Shown in pieces: positions 25,645-36,519 of a stretch of 64,000 bases of DNA; the first letter of the stretch is position 1, and every line of letters starts with the position of its first letter. Below the pieces are notes generated by a model. It did no database searches. It saw nothing but the letters and a program-made list of their open reading frames with translations, and was not told the DNA's origin. The DNA lies in contig JAIXMQ010000005.1 of assembly GCA_025716855.1 (NCBI GenBank), forward strand, positions 744,001-808,000, in the 5' to 3' direction. This DNA is from Pilaira anomala (taxonomy: Eukaryota > Mucoromycota > Mucoromycetes > Mucorales > Mucoraceae). Both the position numbers and the translations under genes were made by a program.

Positions 25645-28600
25645 ACTGTCTTAACTTTTATTTTTTTATTGTACTTTAACTTTCTTTCTATAATATACAA
25701 GTTTGTTTTTATATATACCTTTAATAAAAATTTGAACTATCAAATTCTCGTTTTCGAGTTACAAAAAAAAAATCGGCTGTTTTGGATTGAGTAATTGGTA
25801 ATTTTTTTTTTTTTTATTGCGTGCTCAATGAAAACTCAGACTTCTCTTCCTTCATTTCTTTTCTGGATAGAATCAAAAGGTGGTTAATAAGGTCCCGCTA
25901 CAATAAAACCAAATGACACTTGCTGCTATTTTATCTTGTTTAAGGGATGTACAGGTTTTTTTTTTAAGAATGACCCAAATGTGCTCTTTTTTATTTATTA
26001 AACATTGATAGAGTGCTGTGAACATAATTCAAATTATTTTTAAGAACAGAATTACCAGCTTCAGCTATTCTTGAACAAAATAAAATAATATGTGTTATTT
26101 GACCACGAAAAACTGTCAATTGGATTTAAAAAAATCCGTCAATTGAACCCATTGCCACTGTATATAGGCAACAGATGTACATTTATTGATTTTAAAAAAT
26201 AAAATATAAAAAAATTACTGACCCGCCAGCTCCAAAGGCTGGCAAAACCACTTTCTTGCACTTTGAAACGCAATAGCCTAGAGCACTCGAAATTATTTCT
26301 GAACCAAAAAGAAAAATATCTTTGGTATATCAAGCTTAAATAGCATTAAGCGTTTCACGTCCATCACACCTAATTAACAATATCATAATAAATAAGGATC
26401 GTGCAACCTTTAATACAAAGAATGGTATTTCAACCACTGGTAATATAAAAATATACAATATACTTTGAAAAGCTAAAGTAATAATGATCTCTTATGGCAA
26501 CAAGCTGAAGCAAGCGGTACAGCCCGCCTGGATTTCCTAATAGAGTAATTTCCATCGCCCACCCCTCACAAATCACCAACCTTTCATTTTTACTTAAAAA
26601 AAAACCCCTGTTTATTTGTGGCGTAGGAAGAAAGAAGCCAATAACAATCATGTGATTTTGTTTGGTAATTTTTTTTAGAAAAAAAAAAAGAGCCCAGACA
26701 CTTTAGTTTAGGTGTTTACACTGTATAAGCTTATTTAGGTTAAAAGCAATTCAGGATAACTATTGTTAGTATATATTCTCTTTTTACTGAATTTTAAATA
26801 AAAGTTCATAATTTAACACTTGAACGCCTAGCATAATATACGGGATTGGCTGAGCGCATATGCCTGTATGTATCTTTTTTAATTTGTCTCAAATCAATTG
26901 AGCAGCTGTGAAAAGTCTTGAAGCATAAAGAATCAAAAGAGATAAATTGAAGAAAGTATAAACTCTTAGCCCAAGAGCTATTTTAGAAAGAGATAATGCT
27001 CTTGTCGAGTAGTTATTCACAGAACTTAATTCCGCACGATATCAATATTGTTTTCCTACTTGAATAAAGGAGCTTTTTAATTGATTTGATCAGAAATCAG
27101 TCAACTTTTTTCTAGCTAAATTCACTTTCAAAAAGCCAAAAGCTAGCCTTTTAACTTTTCACACAAGCGAGCATTTTTTTTTAAAAAAAAAATTGGCAAA
27201 TTGAGAGTGTGTAGAAGCTATTTGTCAACCCTTTTATGTTCTGAATTAACCAAATCAGGCCGTATAGCTTAACTAGTGGATTTCTTTGAGGGAAAAAAGA
27301 ACTTTTTTATTTATTTATTCAAATGGATGTTGTCCTATTTATATAAGAATTATGGTATGACATTTAATTATCAAGGGTTTTATGGTTGCCATATCACAAA
27401 GCAATTGAATTAGGTAACTCAGGTTGAATCTGTATTTCCTTGTTGATTGTGAGAAAAATGGGAATGGAACCGTGGTAAAATAAAATTACCTGTTTTGTCA
27501 TATACATCTGTACTGTAAAGAGCATCATTTTTTTAACAAGTAAAATATGGTATGATCATCAAGTATGTATATCCAATAAATATACAAGTTTTTTTTTCTT
27601 TATTCTGTTTAGTTCTCTGTTATATTATTTTATTGATTGGAACCAAGGAACGTGACCCTGTAAAAAACTTGATTTCAGTTTATAGTAATTATAATGAGTA
27701 TTTTGTCACAAGGATACCATCGCCCGCTTAAAATTTACTTTTAATTTCTCCGCCAAACTTTCTTTTTTATTCTTCTCATTGACCAACACGAAATAAGACA
27801 CTGAACGATTGGATCATAAATCTTAATATATATAGATAACTTAGTTTAGTTATCTTGGCGCGGAGGTCAATAAAATGGCTTTAAAGAAGGGTGAGAAAAG
27901 TTTAATGTGGTACTGATTAATCGTGAGATACTTCCTTTTTTTTAAAAAAGTGATTTTATATAATACAATATAAAAAAGAGAGTGTAAGAGAGAGAGAGAG
28001 AGAGAGGCATTGTTTAAAATTAATTTAATATAAATCTCATGTCGTTTCGAGAAAAATGAAAAAAGGTACCTGAGTTAAATTGAAAGGGCTTTTTTGAAGC
28101 ACAAAAAGGTATCCGACTTTTAATGAAAAATCATGTGAAAAAAAATTACTCTTTTTGAATTTTCTTTCCTTTTTCAAATATTTAATATTGACTCAAGTAT
28201 CTATGATAAGGTGAATTTTTTAGGTTTGTGGATCAGGGATAATTATTTTTTCATCTTTCTGTGTTACGATTGGTTTATTTGTTTTGTACCTCGTCAAACC
28301 AGTGTCTCTGTGCTACACAAGACGACAGTGCAAAAAAATTAACTTGATCTCTTCAAAAAAAATATAGCATACATTCATACTTTTACAAGTAACATAAACA
28401 TATATACATTCGCATGTAGCTTATTTAAGGAAAGTTGCATTGGCGTTCTGATTGATTTATGCAAGCTTTTAAGGTACAATTAGTTTTTTTTTTTTTTTAA
28501 TACGGTTATTTACGTGTAGTATAAATAAATGGATATATATATATATATATTTTGAATATAAAAGTTCCCAGGGCTACAGATCAATCTTTACCACGCAATG

Positions 28601-28791
28601 TTACTGATTATAGCTTTCGAAATACTGAATGAAGAAATAGAATACATGGAAAAAAGATAAAATAAATGGTTTGACAATAATATAATAAAATTTTAGGGTT
28701 CCGCCGTTTTTTTTTTTTATATATAAAGAGCAGATCAAAAAATCATTTCTTTTTTTCTGTATTCTTTTTTTAATAATAAAAAAAAAATCTA
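25645..28791. other. 3.1-kb spacer between the two PTR2 copies
   Basis: No gene or RNA supported. It contains A/T homopolymers, a (GA)n run at 27987-28006, a (TA)n run near 28533-28550 and a short inverted repeat (GATAACT...AGTTATC, 27835-27854). Small open frames at 26139-26333 and 26430-26651 (minus) show no family motif. The last few hundred bases should be the promoter of PTR2 copy 2. Confidence 0.55.
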
Positions 28792-30599
28792 ATGGACGAA
28801 AAGGACATTAAATACGAAAGTAGTGTTCATCAACACGTCGACGAACTTGAATACTCAAGAACAGGAGAGCCTTTGATCCCTCCTACTGAGGAAGACTGGG
28901 CCAATTTAAAGGAAATGGCTGATGACATTCCTAAAGCTGCTTACTTGGTTATTCTTATTGAATTTTGTGAGAGATTTACCTACTATGGTTTGACTGGTCC
29001 TTTCCAAAATTATATTCAAAACCCTGCTCCTGAAAGTTGTAAGTATATAGACATCGAGTTTCTTTCTTTTTCTGATGCGTTGTTCTTCTTCTTCTAGATC
29101 CCGCTGAATTGCCTGGTGCAATGGATAGAGGTCAACAGACTGCTACTGCTTTAAATACTTTCTTCCAATTTTGGTGTTATGTTACCCCCATTATTGGTGC
29201 TATCGTTGCTGATCAATACTTTGGCAAATATAATACAATTCTTATCTTCTCATGTCTTTACCTTGTTGGTTTAATTATCTTAACTGCCACATCTATTCCT
29301 TCTGCTATTGAATCTGGCGCTACCTTCCCTGGTTTCGTTGTTTCTATTATTATTATCGGTCTTGCTGCCGGTGGTATTAAATCCAATGTATCTCCTCTTG
29401 TTGCTGAGCAATATGGTATCGCAAAACCTTTTGTCAGAACTATTAAGCCCAAGGTTTCTTCCAAGCACACTGTAGATGAAGGTGATCATGTTCCCGCTGT
29501 TGCCGGTAACAGCACTGAAGTAGCTCCTGGATCTCGTCGTGTCATCATTTCTCCTCAAGCCACTTACCAAAAGCTTTTCAACATGTTCTACTGGGGTATT
29601 AACGTCGGTTCTCTTGCTGCTATCACTACCATTGTCCTTGAACAACAAGTTGGTTTCTGGGCTGCTTACCTTTTACCTACACTTGTCTTCATTCCATGTA
29701 TCTTAACTGTCTTGGCTGGTAGAAAGATCTATGTCATTAATCCCCCTCGTGGTTCTATCTTTGTTGAGGCTTTCAAGGTCATCAAGCTTTCTTTCAAGCA
29801 CGGTCTTGAAGGTTGTAAACCCTCCAATTTACCTCAAGATATTGCTTCTCATGCTACTTGGGATGATGTCTTTATTGATGAACTTCGTCGTACTTTCAAA
29901 GCTTGTATTGTTTTCTGTTGGTATCCTATTTACTGGCTTTGTTACGCCCAAATGTCCAGTAACATGGTTTCCATGACCGCTACTATGCAAACCGGTGGTG
30001 TTCCCAACGATATTATGCAAAACATCAATCCTTTGTCTTTAGTTATCATGATTCCCATTATGGATCGTTTCGTCTATCCTGGTTTACGTAAGATGGGTAT
30101 TCATTTCGGTCCTATTTTACGTATTACATTTGGTTTCCTCTTTGCTGCCTTGGCCATGGCTTATGCTGCAGGTATTCAATCCATGATCTATAACACCGGA
30201 CCTTATTACGGAAATCCCAGTGGTACTAACAAGAACGATATCTCTGCTGGTTTAATTATTCCTGCTTATATTTTGATTGGTATTTCTGAAATTTTTGCAA
30301 ACATTACTGGTCTTGAATATGCTTACCAAAAGGCACCCGAGAAGATGAAGTCTATTGTCATGGCACTTTACTTATTCACTAACTGTTTGGGTTCCGTTCT
30401 TGGTTTCGCACTTGTTTCTGTTGCCTATAACCCTGCCTTGTTGTGGATGTACACTGGTATCTCTGTTGCTATGGGTCTTTGTGCTCCTATCTTCTACTTA
30501 TGTCACGGAAAGAACGATGCAGTTGATTTTGAAGAAAATGCTATTGGTCGTCACAACAAGCAACAAAACGAAGCTGTTGAACTTGAAAAGTCTTCTTAA
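28792..30599 (+). CDS. PTR2: Proton-coupled oligopeptide transporter (POT/PTR2), copy 2
   Basis: Second peptide/H+ symporter, 582 aa. Exons 28792-29038 and 29098-30599. It shares EFCERFTYYGLTGPFQNYIQ, YPAELPGAM and FNMFYWGINVGSLAA with copy 1, and the intron falls at the same codon and phase. This indicates tandem duplication. Differences concentrate in the N-terminal 30 residues, the cytosolic loop after KHTVDEGDH (with an extra AVAGNSTEV stretch) and the C-terminal tail. Wobble positions use more C than copy 1 (for example GGT/GTC/AAG-rich), which may mean higher expression. Paralogues in fungi often differ in substrate range or nitrogen regulation; nothing here shows which. Confidence 0.96.
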
Positions 30600-32273
30600 A
30601 TCTAAAACTCGTCGTTTTTTTTTTTTTTTTTCCTTTCTTTCTAACACCTTAATTACTCTTTACTATTTACTATATTATTTCTAACACATTATTTATTTTT
30701 TGTACCATTTACATTTATTTTCTTCTTTTTTTTTTTTCTTAATAATCAATTTTTTTTATGTATATTTAATAAACTACAGCAAAAATTAACCAATCATACA
30801 TTATAATCTATACTTTTTGTAATACCCTTTTAAAAAAAAAAGATAAGGTTTTAAATTCGATTCTACTATTAACCATTTCCGTTCATTCCATTTTCTCTTT
30901 TTGAAAACATTTGTGTTATCGTTTCACCATGTCTATATTAGTGTAAACATACCAATCCGAGTAATATAAGGTAGTAACAAAAGAATGATCAGAAGATCTA
31001 CGGACTAACAACTGATATCACCTGTGTTTGTGTGATCTGTCTGACAAATATACCTCGGCTATACATCTTATTTTAATAAGCACTTCATGGTAACTTTCTT
31101 TTTTACATTTTACTCAGGTATCAGGGTAATTGTCCAGGGTCTCTTTCTTTATATTATACGTTTTAATTATGAAAGAACGTGTTGGATATTACAAATTTAT
31201 TATATATCGTACGTGATTAACGTTTCTCAAATAATTTAATACATAATGTAACATACCACCAATGTATATTTTTTTTTTCTGGTACATTGTAGTAGCTATT
31301 ATAAGGCAGATATTAAAATGCAAACGGGTCATTTCTTTATTGAATACAAATTAATCCAAAAATGTTCATTTTTTTTTATGCGCACTTGTGTGAGGTTAAA
31401 CTATCTATAATATGTAAAAAGGGCTAGCTTGGCTTTTTGAAAATGAATTAACCACTTTTTACAAATAAGTCAATTGATTTCTAATAGTCAAATCAATTAT
31501 AAATCAATTACAAATCAGTCATAAAGGTTTCTTATTCAGGGAAACTGTTGATTGGACGTGAAATGAGGCTCGTTAGGATCATTTTCCCTCCCTTGAATAT
31601 GTAGCTCTTGAGCAAAGATTTCTTACTTCCTTTATTCTAATTCGTTTAACTCTATCCTTCAAGGCTTTCCAGAACTGATCAATAGGGTTGCTATCACAAG
31701 AATGAGGAAGGAGGTATACAGGTATATATATCTGCTAAATCAAATGAGAGAAAGTTGTTTTCTTGAATCTTACAGATTAAGTAGAAAATTATAGACAACT
31801 AATTCTCGTTTATGTTAATAAACCCAGCTTTATGAAATATAACAGAATAATGCCAAACGTTCACGAAATTTACACCTGCAAAATTAAAGTCATGAAAGTA
31901 GAGGTAACTATATAATTTTCTATTTAAAACAAAGGAAAAATTGGACGTCAATTTCCTAATGCAGGGAATTCTATCATCCAGCCACTTTTTTTTTTACCTC
32001 CCCCTGAAAGCGGTGTGGGTAATGAAGTGTCCGGTATTAGGGTGACATTTAATTTTTATGTATTCATGTAATATTTACAGGTGTAACAAGTGAAGTACCC
32101 AACCTGGGATACCATTTAAAGATACCTATAAGTTTCAATAAAGAGATTAATTGGCTTTATTTTAGGCACACATCCTAAAGGTTGGTATAACCATAACAAA
32201 GTAATTGATTCAATTGAGTCGATTCATTTTATTATTTATAAGATGTATATATTTTAACAAAATAGATATTTGC
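30600..32273. other. Spacer with transposon relic
   Basis: The first part is the T-rich 3' region of PTR2 copy 2. A decayed DDE transposase fragment lies at 31579-31855. The remainder shows no gene. Confidence 0.6.
31579..31855 (-). pseudogene. Tc1/mariner-type DDE transposase relic
   Basis: Reverse-strand translation of 31719-31579 gives VYLLPHSCDSNPIDQFW followed by KALKDRVKRIR. It matches the Tc1/mariner segment LPPYSPxLNPIExxW-x-LK-x2-V, which precedes the last catalytic acid. Upstream, 31855-31810 gives VIFHKAGFININ, a ruined version of the (D)EAGF strand. The distance between the two is far shorter than in an intact transposase and frames are broken, so this is a deleted, dead copy. 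Confidence 0.7.
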
Positions 32274-33555
32274 TTATAGAATTAAATCTGATAACTTGAT
32301 ATCAATAACAGATGGAGAGGCAACTTCTTCTTGGGACATGATACTGGACTCCTTAGAGCTTTCTTGTTCCAAAACATAACTTGAAGACTGTTCCTGTTTC
32401 TCTTGTTCATAGTCTGCTTCATCATCGTCTATTTCATCGTCTTCTTCCTCACTTTCAAAGCCACTGCTTTCATCGTCATCATCTTCGTCCTCAGACTCAA
32501 ACAATACGTTGTTTGTTTGTTTCACAGCACTATCGATCAATTCGGCAGAAACAGGCAAGAAATAATGACTTTCTCTTGGCCTAGTCGAGTTCAAGATTGC
32601 AATTGAAGCGATATAATCATCAAGAACCCAAGGGAAACTCATGTACCGTTTCATGGTAGAATTATAGGTGACATCGCTCTTGAACTCAGAAGGATGATAC
32701 GTTACATAATACCAAGCAGCTACTTTAGATACAATTAAATCCTGTACATCCTCTCCTTCATAATCAATAAATTCAGCTTCAAATTCAGCCCTCCAATCTT
32801 CCTTAAACCGAATGTAAGCAGCTCTGATTCTCTCGCCAAAGGTAGGCTTATCCTTGATGGAAATATACTTTGGCCAGTGAATGACGTGTCCTGAAATAAG
32901 TTCAGTTTCTGTCTGAATGTTGTATCTTCCTAACAAGAGACGTAAGCTATGGTCATACTTGGCCTTGGTTTTTCTTGCTTCAGCAATGTAGAGATACATG
33001 TTTTCAACGTAGAGACGTGGATCATAGGCACAATGATTGGTCACGTATGGTTTATCTACGATTTGAGTGATGATATGGTAGATTTGTCCAGCGGGTTTCG
33101 TGGAGGTATATGTACAGAGTTTGTTTTCTTCCATAAAGTCTGGGAAAGGGTATTCATGAAATTCGCTATATATTGAAGCATATAAACCTGTCTTGGCAAA
33201 GTCTAAGAAAAAATTACAATTAATTAGAATGATGTTTTTTTTTAAAAAAAAAAATAACCTTACCAAGAGCTCTTGACAATTGTTGAGAAAGATAAATACA
33301 ATCGCCATGTAAAATTCCTTCTTCATGTCTATCGGAAATTGCGATATAAGCCTTTTTCAAGATATCTAAACGATCTTTTGAGATATAGGTAGTAAAAAAC
33401 TTTGCGATTTCTTTAAAAGCAATTTTAGACAAATTATTAGGAGTATATGTAATTGTATAATTTCTTAATGCGAAGCTAGTTTTGTTTGGTATCAATTTAA
33501 CATCCCAAATTACACTAGCATGAAAGTTAATATCATATCCATAATTATTAAATCA

Positions 33556-33637
<82 letters not shown>

Positions 33638-36150
33638 TATAATTATCTTCATCAGGATCATCGTTTGAGCATGCACTGGGGATGTCCCTAGCATCGATAG
33701 AAGAGTAAACTAAAACGTTTGTGTAATGTCGAAGTTTGGGTTCATTCACTGCATTCACCACTCTCATATCACCAGGAAAGCAAGAAGAGTCTCTCATGAT
33801 AAGACAAGGCCCTTCAATAATTCTTCTCTCGGACACCAAACCAGACTTATCAGTTATTTGCAAGAATACTTCTTGTGGACCTAAAACGCCTGTTTCGTCC
33901 ATTATTGCAAATACTTTGACACCGTGTTCCACGTGTAATTTGCAGTCGTCATGGATATCTCTCAAGACATTGTTTTGATATGCTGAAGCCAAGTTATTAA
34001 TAAATGCATCGTTCGCATCTAAAAAGCCAGCATCAATGATATTTTGAAAATCATGCATTCTTCCATCTGAATAAAAACTACACATCAAGTCATAACTAAT
34101 GTCATCTTTTGCCAACATATCCTTTCGATATTGTGTGATTGTTTCATTCAATAAATCTTGAAATACGTAATTTGGAACCCCCAAAGAAGATAAAAAGATA
34201 ATCATCTTTCTATCCAGATATACCTTATTAGGTTTTGAAACTTTGATCACTTCTAAAGTCAAACGTGAGCTATCGAATTGAATTTGTGAATATCGTAATT
34301 GAACTTTTCGCTTAGTTAGGAAATTGGATAACATGAGTATGCCTTTCGCACCAGCTAAATTAAACTTGACTACACTAGGTGTATAATCCATATCCAGCTG
34401 TTTCGCAATTTCTCTTGCGATTTGTGGTGACATCTTTCCACAATCCTTTGTGAAATTATATCCATTGTATTCATAATCATCAATTTCTTCTATATCTTGT
34501 GCATTCAACGTTAAATCAGTTAATCTAGGTAAAAACCCTTGTCCTGAACAAATGGTAAATGTAGATACTTTCTTGATCTCACGGAAATTTCCCATCCAAG
34601 CTAAAATATCAGCTCGTTCTAGATTTTCGGTTCTTGCAAAAAACCAACATTGATGTGAACGAAGGTCTTCAATTGATGTACCCAAAAAATCGTACATGCG
34701 TCCTGCGATACGAATTCCTCTACGTAACATTTGATAAATACGATCATACAGTTTAATATTTTGAGTGCTTTTTTCATCGTCATTATTAGGAGGCAAGATG
34801 GGTTCCAGGTCTTCATCTGTAAACTGTACAAATAAGAATCGATCTACATGTTCTCTAAAATGATATTGTATATGATTCATAGGTTCAATCGTAGGTTGTA
34901 AAGGATAAATTGAAGTAGGCGTGACAATTACTTTACGAAGAAATGCATGATCTTCAGGTATGTTAGATTGATAATTAATAAGATTTTTTGTAGATGAATA
35001 AATTTGATTAATGACAGTGTCTGGATTATACACACGTTGTTGAGGAGCAGATAATAAAGTTAGAAACAAACAGCATACTTGAGCTGGTAATTGTTGCATT
35101 TTTTTAAAGAAATCCGGTTCAACGTTATATTCTCTCAAGATTTTCAAATTGAAAGCATGTTCCATCATATACTGTACTTCGAATGACATGCGTGATATAT
35201 TTGCTTCTACTTCAATTCGTTTTGTTGGATGTTTTACTAGAATTTTAGGTGTAATAATAGTGGGGGAGCCAGTTGCTTGATTAATCTTTTTTTCCAATGC
35301 TTCGTGTGATAAGTTATTGGGACCTAGAGATAAATGAGCTACATTTTTACTTGACTTTAAAGGTATATCAAACTCAAGACGATAGACTGTCCAATTGCTC
35401 AATTTGATCGTATAATCTGGAAATCTACCACCAGGTACAATTGGATCCTTTCCAGTTATATCGTTTCGGTGTCTCATAATATCGCGAGAGAATTCGTCTA
35501 GAGGAATTTCAACGACACGATCCCAATCTTTTAAATGATATGTATCTGACAGTTTTTGCATTGGAATTTTAGATTTCCAGAAACGAGGTGGGTATTTACC
35601 ACTGATAGTTAAAGAAGAAATGTTGTCGTGTCTTTGTAGTACAACCGAGTTTTTAAAGTCCTTTTCATTGTACTGAATACGAAATCGATAATAACCATCT
35701 ACATGTGCAAAGAATATATCTACATAGCTTTGATTCAAATTGATATCAAGTGTCACATATTCTTCTGTAAACCACTCTTCAACAAATACTTTGGGTGTAG
35801 CTAATCCACCTAATGAAAGTTTCTTTACTGGAACTGGTGAACTTTCAAAGCTTAAATATTTTGATAATGGAATTTGTTTGACTGATACGAGTCTATCATT
35901 AATGTAAATCAATTGAGAGTAGAGTTGATCTAAAGGTTTAAATCTACAAAAAAAAAAATAGATATGTTACACTTGGATTTCAAATTGTTGTTAGTTTTTT
36001 CTTTTACGCATAGACAATGGCAGCAGCCCAACTTTCTCGATTTAACTCAATGAGTTTAATAGTACCGAATTCACCAAAGACTTCCCATAACTTATCGCGA
36101 TCTGTATTGACACTTAGGTTTGTAATAATAAAGCAGTAATCGCTATCCAT
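32274..36150 (-). CDS. RNA-dependent RNA polymerase (RNAi type) with RRM-like N-terminus and DPDED active site
   Basis: Cellular RdRP that makes double-stranded RNA for small-RNA silencing, 1209 aa. Exons (minus): 36150-36008, 35943-33637, 33514-33264, 33202-32274. Residues 1 to about 75 look like an RRM (FIITNLSVNTDRDKLWEVFG). The RdRP body includes PSVVKFNLAGAKGIL, RYSQIQF, VFAIMDETGVLGPQEVFLQ, DMRVVNAV and DIPSACS. After the catalytic site come SVIWDVKLIP, DFAKTG and STKPAGQIY, all standard family landmarks. The expected catalytic DxDGD reads D810-P-D-E-D814: three Asp kept, Gly replaced by Glu. The tail after residue about 1130 is strongly acidic. The intron directly after the catalytic codons holds a 75-nt homopolymer. 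It is head to head with the SNF2-like gene. Confidence 0.93.
33560..33634. repeat. 75-nt T homopolymer inside RdRP intron
   Basis: An unbroken run of 75 T on the plus strand. On the coding strand the intron (33636-33515, 122 nt) therefore starts GT followed at once by 75 A. It is by far the longest homopolymer in the window. Confidence 0.95.
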
Positions 36151-36519
36151 AAATTTTTTCAATGATAAAAAAGAAGAAAGAGATAAAAAATAAAAATGAA
36201 AACAAACGTGACTTGAAAAGTGAGAAGTGTTTTTAAACGAACTTGAGTAATACGAGTTTTTTTTCTTTTTTTTTTGAGTAGTTGAAAGAGTTTGAGTTAG
36301 TTGAAAGAGCAGGATATTCCATTTATACATCATGTTGATCTATGTATCAGTCGTATTTATCACTCTAATATCCCTAAAGGCTTGATGGCTCTTTATTTTT
36401 TTAGAAATAGGCGTTCGTAAGTCGAAATCTGACTTCAAATTTATCATTTTCTCCAAAGCCTTTTTCGTGAAAAATACAATGTCCTTTTTTGTTTTGTTTT
36501 TGACAGTAGTTGTATTTCA
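36151..36519. promoter_or_regulatory. Divergent promoter of RdRP and SNF2-like genes
   Basis: The 369 bp between the two start codons has to contain both promoters and 5' UTRs. It is AT-rich, with a T/C-rich coding-side stretch next to the RdRP ATG. No TATA-like or known fungal factor site stands out. Confidence 0.5.

Noticed and set aside
26139..26651. Two small minus-strand open frames in the PTR2 spacer
   Set aside because: No recognisable domain and no consistent splice partners.
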